DNA of 64,000 nucleotides from Protaetiibacter sp. GTDB taxonomy: Bacteria > Actinomycetota > Actinomycetes > Actinomycetales > Microbacteriaceae. The stretch covers positions 62,001-126,000 of the forward strand of contig JASLGG010000016.1 of NCBI GenBank assembly GCA_030150265.1. The letters are read 5' to 3'. Position numbers and translations under genes: made by a program. Shown here one piece after another: positions 38,867 through 48,170 of this stretch. The notes below the pieces were generated by a model, which was not told where the DNA came from, searched no databases, and was given only the letters and a program-made list of their open reading frames with translations. Numbering within the stretch: the stretch's first letter is position 1; each line of letters begins with the position of its first letter.

Positions 38867-41533
38867 GTGTCGAGAGCTGAACTGCGCGGCCGCACTTGGC
38901 ATCCGTCGCCGTGGGCACGCTTGTTCGGGCGCGCATCGAGAGGGTCGCTCGAGTTGCGCGGCGACCAGATCCGGGTCGCATCTGCGGCTGTCACGACGAT
39001 CCCCGCGACCGAGCACGCCAGCATCCGGATCGAGCGCCGCGGGCCGTGGTGGGATGTCGTGCCGTCATCGGGCGCACCCCTCCGCGGGCTGTCGACGCGA
39101 TCCGTGACCGAGTTCCGTGCCGCCGTCGAGCTGACAGCAGCGGACCACGACGCGGCTGCGGCGAATGTGCGGATCACGACGTGGTGGTCCGAGCTGCGCA
39201 TGGCATTCGCTGCGGCGTGGAGTCATCGCCGCTGGATCACCGAGTCCGACATTGCCACCTGGGATGCCATGCGAGCCCAGGCCATCTCGCCCGCCCTTTC
39301 CAGCCCGGCGACGGCGGCGCTCCTGCGCATCGTCGACGCCACGGCGTGGGACGTCGTGCGCTCGCCCGACTCGATCAGCCGCTGGGCCGAGACCCAGAAC
39401 TCCGCCCTCGTCGACCTGCAACTGCGAGACCACAAGCGGTTCTTCGACACGATCGAGAAGACGCCGCTCACCGAGGAGCAGGCGCGTGCCGTGGTGTGCT
39501 TCGACAACCGGGTGCTGCTCGTCGCCTCCGCGGGGTCGGGCAAGACGTCGACGATCGTCGCGAAGGCGGGGTGGACCGTGCGCCAGGGCATCGCCCGCCC
39601 CGACGAGCTGCTGCTGCTCGCCTTCAACACGACGGCGGCGAAGGAGATGGGCGAGCGTCTCGACGCACGACTGAAGGCTGCCGGTCTCGATCCGGATGGA
39701 GTGCGTGCGCAGACGTTCCACGCATTCGGCCTGCGGGTGATCGGCGAGGCGACGGGCAGGAAGCCGCGGCTCGCAGCCGGCCTCGAAGTCGACAACGGCG
39801 TCGGCCTGATGGCGGGCGTCGTGGATGCGCTGAAGGCCTCATCGAACGAGTTCGCCGTGAAGTGGTGGCTCATGCAGAACGTGCTCGGTGTACCCCTCGA
39901 CGTGGAGAGTGAACCCGACCCCGACAGCTACGACGCCGAGACCCGGCGCATCGGCTTCCGCACGATCGACGGGGATGTCGTGAAGAGTGCGGGGGAGCGC
40001 GCGATCGCGAACTGGCTCGCGCAGTGCGGCGTCGACGCACTCTATGAATACCCGTACTCGGTCGATGTCGCCGATGCCCAGCATTCGCAGTACCGCCCGG
40101 ACTTCTTCTACCCCGAAGCCAAGGTCTGGCACGAGCACTGGGCGATCGTCGACGGCGAGCAGGTCCCGCCGAACTTCGACGGCTACCTCGAGTCGCGCGC
40201 GTGGAAGAAGGCTCTTCACGCGGAACATGGCACGGCGCTCATCGAGACGTCATGGAGCCAGTTGGTCGACGGAACCCTCTTCGATTCGCTCGACGCGCAG
40301 CTGCGTGCGCACGGCATCCGACCCGACTTCGATCCGACCCGACCGCCGAAGGACGTGCCGCTGCTGACCGACCGCGAGATGTTGTCGCTGTTCCGCACCT
40401 TCCTGACGCACGCCAAGAGCAACCGACTCGACGAGTCTGCATTGCGGGCACGCGTTCGACGCGCCCGCACCGGCATGCCCGACTGGCGCGAGACGACGTT
40501 CCTCGACCTGTACACCGCGATCCGCACCGAGTGGGACCGTCGGCTCGCGGCATCCGACGAGCTCGACTTCGACGACATGCTGAACCAGGCGACGGATGCG
40601 ATCGAGTCGGGTGCGTGGCGCCCGCCATATCGGGTGGTGCTAGTCGATGAGTTCCAGGATGCGAGCCACGCCCGGGCGCGGATGGTGGCGGCTCTCGTCG
40701 CCGCGCCCGACCGCTTCCTGTTCGCGGTGGGGGATGACTGGCAGTCGATCTACCGCTTCGCCGGCTCCGACATCTCCGTGATGACGCGGTTCGAGCAGAC
40801 TTTCGGGCGCGGCCAGCTGCTGCGACTCGAGCGCACCTTCCGCAACGGGCAGCAGTTGTCGACGATCGCGGGCGACTTCGTGATGCAGAACCCGGCGCAG
40901 CTGCGCAAGACGGTGCGGTCGGAACTCTCGCATCCGGCGCCGATCGCGCTCGTGCGCGCCGAGCACGATGGCGCGGTCACGCAGGCGATCGCCGACCGGC
41001 TGCACGAGATCCAGTCGGCTCTGGCGCCTGGGACCTGTGCGAGCGTGAAGATCCTCGGGCGGTACCGCAAGGCAGCCGAGCTGCTGCCGCCGCGCCGCTA
41101 CGACCGCCTCGACGTGCACTTCCAGACGATCCACTCGTCGAAGGGCCTGGAAGCCGACCACGTGATCATCGTGGGTCTAGACCGCGGCGGCTTCCCGAGC
41201 ATCAAGGAGGACGACCCGCTGCTGCGGCTCGCGATGCCGGATGCGGAGCCGTTCCCGTTCGCCGAGGAGCGGCGCCTCTTCTACGTGGCGCTGACCCGCG
41301 CGCGCAAGTCTGTACTGCTCATCGCGCGCAGCGGACGCGAGTCGGAGTTCGTGACCGAGCTGCTGAAGCGCGGCGCGATCGCGTACGTCGGAGCAGATGT
41401 GAGCGCGCCGCCGCCTGTGGTGTGCGCGAAGTGCGGCAAGGGGATCATGGTCGCGCGGAAGGGGAAGTACGGGATGTTCCTGGGGTGCAACAGGTTCCCG
41501 GCGTGCGATGGGAAGGGGAAGGTTGGGAGGTAG
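38867..41533 (+). CDS. UvrD/Rep-type helicase with topoisomerase zinc finger
   Basis: 888 aa, GTG start. An N-terminal accessory domain of about 190 residues (LRGDQIRVASAAVTTIPATE) is followed by Q-motif LTEEQARAVV, Walker A LLVASAGSGKTSTIVAKAG (residues about 217-235), VLVDEFQDASHARARMVAAL (motif II, DEFQ), FAVGDDWQSIYRFAGSD (motif III), and IHSSKGLEADHVIIVGLD (motif V) with FYVALTRARK (motif VI). The last 40 residues are CAKCGKGIMVARKGKYGMFL and CNRFPACDG, a topoisomerase I-type zinc finger. This plan resembles helicase IV. Pairs with the upstream exonuclease in repair or defence. Confidence 0.92.
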   Translation: MSRAELRGRTWHPSPWARLFGRASRGSLELRGDQIRVASAAVTTIPATEHASIRIERRGPWWDVVPSSGAPLRGLSTRSVTEFRAAVELTAADHDAAAANVRITTWWSELRMAFAAAWSHRRWITESDIATWDAMRAQAISPALSSPATAALLRIVDATAWDVVRSPDSISRWAETQNSALVDLQLRDHKRFFDTIEKTPLTEEQARAVVCFDNRVLLVASAGSGKTSTIVAKAGWTVRQGIARPDELLLLAFNTTAAKEMGERLDARLKAAGLDPDGVRAQTFHAFGLRVIGEATGRKPRLAAGLEVDNGVGLMAGVVDALKASSNEFAVKWWLMQNVLGVPLDVESEPDPDSYDAETRRIGFRTIDGDVVKSAGERAIANWLAQCGVDALYEYPYSVDVADAQHSQYRPDFFYPEAKVWHEHWAIVDGEQVPPNFDGYLESRAWKKALHAEHGTALIETSWSQLVDGTLFDSLDAQLRAHGIRPDFDPTRPPKDVPLLTDREMLSLFRTFLTHAKSNRLDESALRARVRRARTGMPDWRETTFLDLYTAIRTEWDRRLAASDELDFDDMLNQATDAIESGAWRPPYRVVLVDEFQDASHARARMVAALVAAPDRFLFAVGDDWQSIYRFAGSDISVMTRFEQTFGRGQLLRLERTFRNGQQLSTIAGDFVMQNPAQLRKTVRSELSHPAPIALVRAEHDGAVTQAIADRLHEIQSALAPGTCASVKILGRYRKAAELLPPRRYDRLDVHFQTIHSSKGLEADHVIIVGLDRGGFPSIKEDDPLLRLAMPDAEPFPFAEERRLFYVALTRARKSVLLIARSGRESEFVTELLKRGAIAYVGADVSAPPPVVCAKCGKGIMVARKGKYGMFLGCNRFPACDGKGKVGR

Positions 41534-41551
41534 AGCCAGCCCGACCCGACC

Positions 41552-42442
41552 TCATCGCCCAAACCCCTCGAACCGCGCCGCGAGAGACTCCCTCGACGGC
41601 TGCAGCGCGACCCGCCGTGGCGCGTAGATGATGGTGCCGTGCATGTCCTGCAGCCCGTGGCGCAGCATCGGACCGTCGACCTCATCGAGCAGGTCGCGGT
41701 CGATGTGCACACGGTAGTCGGCAGAGATGCCGAGCAGGTTCTGGTCGTAGGCGGCGTGGTGGATCTTGCACAGTGCGAGGCCGTTGGTAACTGCGGTGAT
41801 GCCGGCGGTATCCGCGTCCGGAATGATGTGGGCCGCGTCGAGCAGTTCGCCGTGCTTGAGGCGGCAGACTGCGCAGGTGGTCTGATACGCGTGCATGACG
41901 CGCGCCCGGAACACCGGCTGGTGCACACGGCGCCACACGAGTTGTTCGACGTAGCGGCGGTCGATGAGCCCCTCGTCGGCGGCGCGGACGCTGAGCGCGA
42001 TGGCGTTATCGGTGGCGACGATGAATTGTCCGGCTTCGCGATCCTCGTCGACGACAAACGCGGATGTCACCGGCACGTAAACGTTCGGCAGCGGCTTCTC
42101 GAACACGATGATCGGGGTGAAAGTCTGCATCGCAGCACGCAGCTTGCGGTTGGTGCGTCCGAGCGGATCACCCGCCTCGAAGTCGTAGCGGAGCAGACCG
42201 TCAGGCCCGACGTGGTCTCCGTAGGGGCCGTCGGCCGCGGAGACGATCGAGAGCGTTGCGTCGAACTCGACCGGGTTCCAAATACCGCGACTCTGGTCGA
42301 TGAGCGGGAAGCGACGCCCCTCGAGCTCGAAGTCACGAAGCTCGGCATAGGTTGCGAACCCTCCGCGCTTCTCGACGAGCGCGTCGACGGCGTCGAACGC
42401 GGCGAGGCGCAAGCGCAGCTGCTCGGCGAGCTCGAGTGCCAT
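41552..42442 (-). CDS. HNH endonuclease
   Basis: 296 aa from ATG 42442. The C-terminal HNH_2-type nuclease is CAVCRLKHGELLDAAHIIPD followed by NGLALCKIHHAAYD, with two Cys pairs for zinc and the catalytic His in AAHI. The N-terminal two thirds (FATYAELRDFELEGRRFPLI, GIWNPVEFDATLSIV, RTNRKLRAAMQTFTPIIVF) match uncharacterised putative restriction endonucleases. It is convergent with the helicase and divergent from the hsdR gene, so it sits within the defence island. Specificity unknown. Confidence 0.88.
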   Translation of the reverse strand: MALELAEQLRLRLAAFDAVDALVEKRGGFATYAELRDFELEGRRFPLIDQSRGIWNPVEFDATLSIVSAADGPYGDHVGPDGLLRYDFEAGDPLGRTNRKLRAAMQTFTPIIVFEKPLPNVYVPVTSAFVVDEDREAGQFIVATDNAIALSVRAADEGLIDRRYVEQLVWRRVHQPVFRARVMHAYQTTCAVCRLKHGELLDAAHIIPDADTAGITAVTNGLALCKIHHAAYDQNLLGISADYRVHIDRDLLDEVDGPMLRHGLQDMHGTIIYAPRRVALQPSRESLAARFEGFGR

Positions 42443-42611
42443 GCACTGACGGTAGCGATGTGTGACTGGTCTCGCACCGCCCCCGAAGCGGTGTCGTGAC
42501 GCCCGACGCCGCGAGCCCTGATGGAGATGGCGGCGGAGCAGCAGGCCTGGGGCGGATGCGCCTCCGACTGGGGTCATCACCTCTCCTCCCCAGGTAGGGA
42601 AGAATTGACGA
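42443..42611. other. Divergent gap between HNH gene and R-M operon
   Basis: 169 bases carrying the promoters for both directions; no further gene is visible. TTGACG at 42607 lies too near the hsdR start to serve it. Confidence 0.4.
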
Positions 42612-45410
42612 GTGTCCACCGACGCTGACGTGAAGCTCGCCGCCGAGCAGCGCGCCCGGGCACGCATCGACAGCCAGCTGCGCGACGCAGGATGGCTCGT
42701 GCAGGACACTCGTGAACTGAACTTGTTCGCCGGCGTGGGGATCGCGGTCCGTGAGGTCGTGATGGCGCCCGGTCACGGGCGCGTCGACTATCTGCTCTAC
42801 GTCGATCGCGAGGTTGTCGGCGTGATCGAGGCGAAGCCGGAGGGCACGCCGTTGTCGGGGGTCGAGTGGCAGTCGGCTATGTATGCGACGGGCCTCCCCT
42901 ATTCCCATCGCAAGCGTGCAATCCAGCACCAGGGTCGCCTGCCCTTCGTATTCGAGGGCTCTGGCTCCGAGACGCACTTCACTAACGGCATGGATCCGGA
43001 TCCCCGCGCTCGGCGTCTCTTCCACTTCCCGCGCCCGGAAACACTCGCCGCGTTCGTGCGTGAGGGGCGCCGAGCCGGCGATGAATCAGCCACCTGGCGT
43101 GGCAAGGTGCGCACTATGCCGCCACTCGACACTGCACCTCTCCGGCCCGCGCAGATCACCGCCGTCGAGGGTGTCGAACGGTCGCTCGCCGAGCAGCGTT
43201 TCGATCGTTCTCTCGTTCAGATGGCCACCGGTGCGGGCAAGACTTACACGGCAGTAACCGAGGCCTACCGGCTGCTGAAGTGGGGCGGTTTCCGTCGCAT
43301 TCTGTTCCTGGTCGATCGCAACAACCTGGGCGACCAGACCCTCGGCGAGTTCCAGAACTACCGCACCCCCGACGACGGCCGCCGCTTCACCGAGCTGTAT
43401 CCGGTGCAGAAGCTGACGGGTGCGGGCATGCTCGCCTCGTCGAGTGTGGTGATCTCGACGATCCAGCGCGTGCACAGCGTGCTGCAGGGGTGCGAGGTGG
43501 CGGATGTCGACGACCCGGGCATCGATGATTTCGTGCCCGATGCGCCGGTGAGCGTCGCCTACAACCCCGAGCTGCCGCCGGAGGCGTTCGATCTGGTCAT
43601 CGTGGATGAGGCGCACCGCTCGATCTACGGGGTGTGGCGCAGCGTGCTCGAGTACTTCGACGCGCACGTCGTCGGACTGACGGCGACGCCGACGAAGCAG
43701 ACGTTCGGCTTCTTCCAGGCGAACCTGGTGAGCGAGTACACCTACCCCGAGTCGGTGGCCGACAACGTGAACGTCGATTTCGACATCTACCGCATCGAGA
43801 CGCGCATCACGGCGGAGGGTGGCGCGATCGAGGCGGGCACCTTCGTGCCGAAGGTGGATCGCCGCACGCGCGAGAAGCGCATCGAGGCGCTCGACGACGA
43901 CCTCGTGTATACGCCGGGGCAGCTGGATCGCGCGGTCACGTCGACGTCGCAGATCCGGCTCGTGCTGGAGACGTTCCGTGATCGGCTGTTCGCCGAGATC
44001 TTCCCGGGGCGTTCGTCGGTGCCGAAGACGCTCATCTTCTGCAAGGACGACAACCACGCGGAGGAGGTGGTGACGACGGTGCGGCAGGTCTTCGGCAAGG
44101 GCAACGATTTCGCGGCGAAGATCACCTACAACGCGAAGGATCCGAAGGGGGCGCTGCAGGCTTTCCGCACCTCACCGACGCTGCGCGTCGCGGTGACGGT
44201 CGACATGATCGCGACGGGCACGGATGTGCGCCCGCTCGAGTGCGTGTTCTTTCTGCGCGACGTGCGCAGCCCCCAGTACTTCGAGCAGATGAAGGGGCGC
44301 GGCGCCCGCACGATCGATCCGGCCGATTTCCGTGCCGTCACCCCGGATGCGGCCGAGAAGACCCGTTTCGTGATCGTGGATGCGGTGGGGGTGACGGAGC
44401 ACGACTTCGTCGACCCGCCGCTCAACCGGGTGAAGGGTGTCTCGCTCGAGAAGCTGCTGCAGAAGGCCGCGAATCTGACGATCGACGAGGCGGAGGTGGC
44501 GACGCTCGCGTCGCGGCTGTCGGCGCTCGAGCTGCAGCTCACACCGGGGGAGCGCGCCGAGCTCGACGCCGTCGCGGGGGGTTCACTGCGCGCGGTCGTG
44601 CAGCACCTCGTGCAGGCGGTGTCGGTGGACGCCCAGGCGGCCGCGCTCGCCGCCGAGGGCCTCGACCCGGATGACGTGGGCGACACGGTGCGCGCGGCGG
44701 TGATCGACCGGCTCATCGAGCAGGCGGTCGAGCCGCTCGCTGCGAACCCGGAGCTGCGCTCCCGCATCCTGGAGCTGCGGCGCAGTCACGACCAGGTGAT
44801 CGACGAGGTGAGCGTCGACGAGTTGCTCGGTGCGCACGGTGTGGTCGACACGGATCGCGCGCAGTCGATCGTGGAGTCGTGGAGCGCCTACCTGCTGGAG
44901 CATCGCGACGAGATCGCCGCCATCCAGCTGGTCGACGAGGCGCGCCGGAACGGCGCGGTGCACGTGAGCTTCGCGGCCATCCAGGAGCTCGCGGAGCGCA
45001 TCAAGCGTCCGCCGCACAACTGGACGCCCGAGGTGTTGTGGGCCGCTTACCAGGCCGTCGAGGCGAGCCGCGTGCGCGGTTCGGGCCACCGACAGCTCAC
45101 CGATTTGCTGTCGCTGCTGCGCTTCACCCTGGGGGCGGAGGCGGAACTCGTGCCCTTCGCCGACGCCGTGCAGCAGCGCTATGCGTCGTGGCTCGCCCAG
45201 CAGGAGCAGGCAGGCGTGCGGTTCACGGACGCCCAGCGTTGGTGGCTCGACCGAATGGCCGAGGTCGTCGCCTCGTCGGCCGAGCTGCGCCCCGCCGACC
45301 TCGACCTCGCCCCCTTCGCCGAGCGCGGCGGGCAGGCGGGCGCGGTGCAGGCACTCGGGCCGCAGGCGGCCCAGCATGTGCGCGAGTTGGGTGAGGTGTT
45401 AGCGGGATGA
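42612..45410 (+). CDS. hsdR: Type I restriction enzyme, R subunit
   Basis: 932 aa, GTG start. N-terminal nuclease: VDYLLYVDREVVGVIEAK (Asp near 59, Glu-x-Lys at 73-75). SF2 translocase: QMATGAGKTYTA (about 203-214), VIVDEAHRSIYG (DEAH at 332-335), GLTATPTKQTFG, LIFCKDDNHAEEVV, VTVDMIATGTDVRPLE and FEQMKGRGARTIDP. The C-terminal helical domain contacts the methylase. The EcoEI/EcoKI-like architecture indicates cleavage far from the site after ATP-driven translocation. First gene of an R-S-M operon; its stop overlaps hsdS (ATGA). Confidence 0.95.
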   Translation: MSTDADVKLAAEQRARARIDSQLRDAGWLVQDTRELNLFAGVGIAVREVVMAPGHGRVDYLLYVDREVVGVIEAKPEGTPLSGVEWQSAMYATGLPYSHRKRAIQHQGRLPFVFEGSGSETHFTNGMDPDPRARRLFHFPRPETLAAFVREGRRAGDESATWRGKVRTMPPLDTAPLRPAQITAVEGVERSLAEQRFDRSLVQMATGAGKTYTAVTEAYRLLKWGGFRRILFLVDRNNLGDQTLGEFQNYRTPDDGRRFTELYPVQKLTGAGMLASSSVVISTIQRVHSVLQGCEVADVDDPGIDDFVPDAPVSVAYNPELPPEAFDLVIVDEAHRSIYGVWRSVLEYFDAHVVGLTATPTKQTFGFFQANLVSEYTYPESVADNVNVDFDIYRIETRITAEGGAIEAGTFVPKVDRRTREKRIEALDDDLVYTPGQLDRAVTSTSQIRLVLETFRDRLFAEIFPGRSSVPKTLIFCKDDNHAEEVVTTVRQVFGKGNDFAAKITYNAKDPKGALQAFRTSPTLRVAVTVDMIATGTDVRPLECVFFLRDVRSPQYFEQMKGRGARTIDPADFRAVTPDAAEKTRFVIVDAVGVTEHDFVDPPLNRVKGVSLEKLLQKAANLTIDEAEVATLASRLSALELQLTPGERAELDAVAGGSLRAVVQHLVQAVSVDAQAAALAAEGLDPDDVGDTVRAAVIDRLIEQAVEPLAANPELRSRILELRRSHDQVIDEVSVDELLGAHGVVDTDRAQSIVESWSAYLLEHRDEIAAIQLVDEARRNGAVHVSFAAIQELAERIKRPPHNWTPEVLWAAYQAVEASRVRGSGHRQLTDLLSLLRFTLGAEAELVPFADAVQQRYASWLAQQEQAGVRFTDAQRWWLDRMAEVVASSAELRPADLDLAPFAERGGQAGAVQALGPQAAQHVRELGEVLAG

Positions 45411-46657
45411 GCTGGGCGCGAAAAGCTCTCGCGGATCTGGGCACGTGGCACGGAGGTTCGACCCCTTCAAAAACCGAGAGCGCGTATTGGGACGGCGGAA
45501 GCGTCCCGTGGCTGTCTCCGAAGGACATGGGCGCGAAGGTGCTCTCGGGGACACAAGATCACGTCACCCAGTACGCCGTGCAGAGCGGTCGGGTGCGCGT
45601 CGTGGGGCGCGACTCGATCGCGATCGTCGTTCGATCGGGAATCCTGGAGCGCAAGGTACCTATCGCCCTCGTGCCGTTCTCAACGACGTTGAACCAGGAC
45701 ATGAAGGCTCTGTCGGTCGGCCCTGGCGTTCTCCCTCAATGGGTTACGTGGGCGCTGCGTTCACAAGAGCGCGAGATTCTTGCCGAGGACCGGAAGTCGG
45801 GAACCACCGTTGCCTCGCTCGACTCCGCGAAGCTCATGAAGCGGATGATTCCGCTGCCTTCCGAAGAAGAGCAGCGGCAGATCGTCGACATCCTCGAGGA
45901 TTACCTCAGCCGGCTCGATGCGGCGGAACACGGCCTCAAGTCTGCGGAGCGTCGTGTCGGTGTCTTGCACGAGTCGGCCTTCACGCAACTGGCTGGGCGA
46001 TCGACGGGCGTCGTCAGCCTGGGCGAGATCGCCTCAGTCGGCACTGGCTCAACACCGTTGCGCTCCAGGTCCGACTACTACGACGGCGGCACGGTGTCTT
46101 GGTTGACAAGCGGGGATCTTGTTCAGGGAGGAACAGTCTCGCCGACATCGAAGGTCACCGAGGTGGCTGTTCGTGAAGCCCGACTGAAGCTGTATCCGCG
46201 CGACACTCTGGTGTTGGCGATGTACGGCGAAGGAAAGACTCGCGGGACGGTTTCTCGTCTCGACGTCGAGTCGACGATGAATCAGGCCTGTGCAGCGATC
46301 CAAGTAGCGGGCGACGACGTAGATCGCGAATGGGTGCGGCATGCGCTAGTCGCGAGCTACAGGCGCCTGCGGTCACAGGCCGCCGGGGGAGTCCAGCCGA
46401 ACATGAACCTAAGTGTGGTTCGGTCTATCGAGATCCCGACCGGGTCGAGGTCGTCGAGAGCCCTCGCCGTTCGTCAACTCGATGAGATCGATGCAGCGCG
46501 GCGGCGGCTCGAATCACAGCTCGACGCCGCCCGCACCCGCTCCGCATCCCTCCGCCGCGCCCTGCTGACCGCCGCGTTCTCGGGGCAGTTGACGGGGCGC
46601 GCATCCGACTCCGACCGAATCGAAGAACTGGCCGATGCCTCCCACGACCCCCGCTGA
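45407..46657 (+). CDS. hsdS: Type I restriction-modification specificity subunit
   Basis: 416 aa with two target recognition domains, each opening in the same way: GTWHGGSTPSKTESAYWDGG then VPWLSPKDM (about residue 13), and GTGSTPLRSRSDYYDGGTVS then WLTSGDL (about 210). Central and C-terminal conserved coiled-coil regions (LPSEEEQRQIVDILEDYLSR, RQLDEIDAARRRLESQLDAA) separate them and set spacer length. The gene is lower in GC than hsdR and hsdM, in line with frequent exchange of specificity subunits. It overlaps hsdM by 23 bases. The target sequence should be bipartite but cannot be read from sequence. Confidence 0.93.
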   Translation: MSWARKALADLGTWHGGSTPSKTESAYWDGGSVPWLSPKDMGAKVLSGTQDHVTQYAVQSGRVRVVGRDSIAIVVRSGILERKVPIALVPFSTTLNQDMKALSVGPGVLPQWVTWALRSQEREILAEDRKSGTTVASLDSAKLMKRMIPLPSEEEQRQIVDILEDYLSRLDAAEHGLKSAERRVGVLHESAFTQLAGRSTGVVSLGEIASVGTGSTPLRSRSDYYDGGTVSWLTSGDLVQGGTVSPTSKVTEVAVREARLKLYPRDTLVLAMYGEGKTRGTVSRLDVESTMNQACAAIQVAGDDVDREWVRHALVASYRRLRSQAAGGVQPNMNLSVVRSIEIPTGSRSSRALAVRQLDEIDAARRRLESQLDAARTRSASLRRALLTAAFSGQLTGRASDSDRIEELADASHDPR

Positions 46658-48170
46658 GGCAAAGCGGCTCGTCGACAAACTGTGGGCGTACGCGAGCGTG
46701 CTGCGCGACGACGGCGTCGGCACGATCGACTACACCGAGCAGCTCACCTACCTGCTGTTCCTCAAGATGGCGCACGAGCGCGCGATCCTGCCGTTCGCCG
46801 ACGAGACGCCCATCGTGCCTGAGGAGTACTCGTGGCAGACCCTTCTCGACGCGCAGGGCGAGGAGCTTGAGACCACCTACTCCCGCATCCTCGCCGGACT
46901 CGGACGCGAACCGGGCACGCTCGGCGTGATCTTCCGTAAGGCGCAGAACCGCGTGCAAGACCCCGCAAAGCTCAGCCGTCTCGTGCACGACCTCATCGAC
47001 AAGGAGTCGTGGCTCGCGACCGGCGTCGACATCAAGGGCGACGCCTACGAGTCGCTGCTGTCCAAGGGTGCCGAAGACGTCAAGTCGGGGGCCGGGCAGT
47101 ACTTCACCCCGCGCGCGCTCATCGACGCGATTGTCGACGTCATCCGCCCGACGATCGACGACACGATTGTCGACCCCGCGGCCGGCACCGCGGGCTTCCT
47201 GCTCGCCGCCTACGCGAAGGTCGCCGAGGGTGCCGCCACGTTCACCCCGCCGCAACGTGAGAAGCTGCGCAGCTCGCTCGTACACGGCACCGAGCTCGTC
47301 GACGGCACCGCGCGCCTCGCCGCCATGAACCTGCTGCTGCACGGCGCGGGCGACCCCCGCGGCGAGAGCCTCATCGAGGTGAAGGACTCCCTCGTCGCCG
47401 ACCCCGGTCGGCGCTGGTCGGTCGTGCTCTCCAACCCGCCGTTCGGCCGCAAGTCGTCGATCACGATGATCGGCGCCGACGGACGCGAGACACGCGACGA
47501 CACTGCGATCGAACGCGCGGATTTCGTGGTCAGCACCTCGAACAAGCAGCTCAACTTCGTGCAGCACATCGCGACAATCCTCGACACCCACGGGCGTGCG
47601 GCCGTCGTGCTCCCTGACAACGTGCTGTTCGAGGGCGGCGCGGGGGAGACCCTTCGCCGTCGGCTGCTGCGCGACTTCGACCTCCACACAATGCTGCGCC
47701 TGCCGACCGGGCTGTTCTACGCGAACGGCGTCAAGGCGAACGTGCTCTTCTTCGACAAGAAGCCCGCGCGATCCGATGGCCGCGCGTGGACCGAGAAGTT
47801 GTGGGTCTACGACTTCCGTACCAACATGCACTTCACGCTGCGGCAGAACCCGCTCACGCGTGCCCACCTCGACGATTTCGTGGCCGCATACGCAGCCGAT
47901 CGACCGCGAGCCGAGCGGGTTGAGTCGGAGAGGTACCGCGCTTTCGGGTTCGACGAACTTGTGGCTCGCGACAAGGCAAACCTCGACATCATCTGGTTGC
48001 GCGACGAATCGCTCGAGAACCTCGACGACCTGCCGGCGCCGGAGGTGATTGCACGCGAGATCGTCGACGACTTGACCGCCGCGCTCGCCGAGTTCGAGGC
48101 CGTTGCGGTCGCGCTTGAGGTGAACACGGCTGATGAGGACGGTCCTCGTCAGCAGAGAGAGGCCCCCTGA
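46635..48170 (+). CDS. hsdM: Type I restriction-modification DNA methyltransferase subunit
   Basis: 511 aa N6-adenine methylase. N-terminal HsdM helical domain (KRLVDKLWAYASVLRDDGVG), then GAGQYFTPRALIDAIVDVI, SAM motif I DPAAGTAGFLLAAY (about 180), and catalytic motif IV NPPFG at 267-271. C-terminus contacts HsdS. It protects host DNA. It begins inside hsdS and ends overlapping the Mrr-type gene by one base, so the whole cluster is one operon. Confidence 0.95.
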   Translation: MPPTTPAEAKRLVDKLWAYASVLRDDGVGTIDYTEQLTYLLFLKMAHERAILPFADETPIVPEEYSWQTLLDAQGEELETTYSRILAGLGREPGTLGVIFRKAQNRVQDPAKLSRLVHDLIDKESWLATGVDIKGDAYESLLSKGAEDVKSGAGQYFTPRALIDAIVDVIRPTIDDTIVDPAAGTAGFLLAAYAKVAEGAATFTPPQREKLRSSLVHGTELVDGTARLAAMNLLLHGAGDPRGESLIEVKDSLVADPGRRWSVVLSNPPFGRKSSITMIGADGRETRDDTAIERADFVVSTSNKQLNFVQHIATILDTHGRAAVVLPDNVLFEGGAGETLRRRLLRDFDLHTMLRLPTGLFYANGVKANVLFFDKKPARSDGRAWTEKLWVYDFRTNMHFTLRQNPLTRAHLDDFVAAYAADRPRAERVESERYRAFGFDELVARDKANLDIIWLRDESLENLDDLPAPEVIAREIVDDLTAALAEFEAVAVALEVNTADEDGPRQQREAP

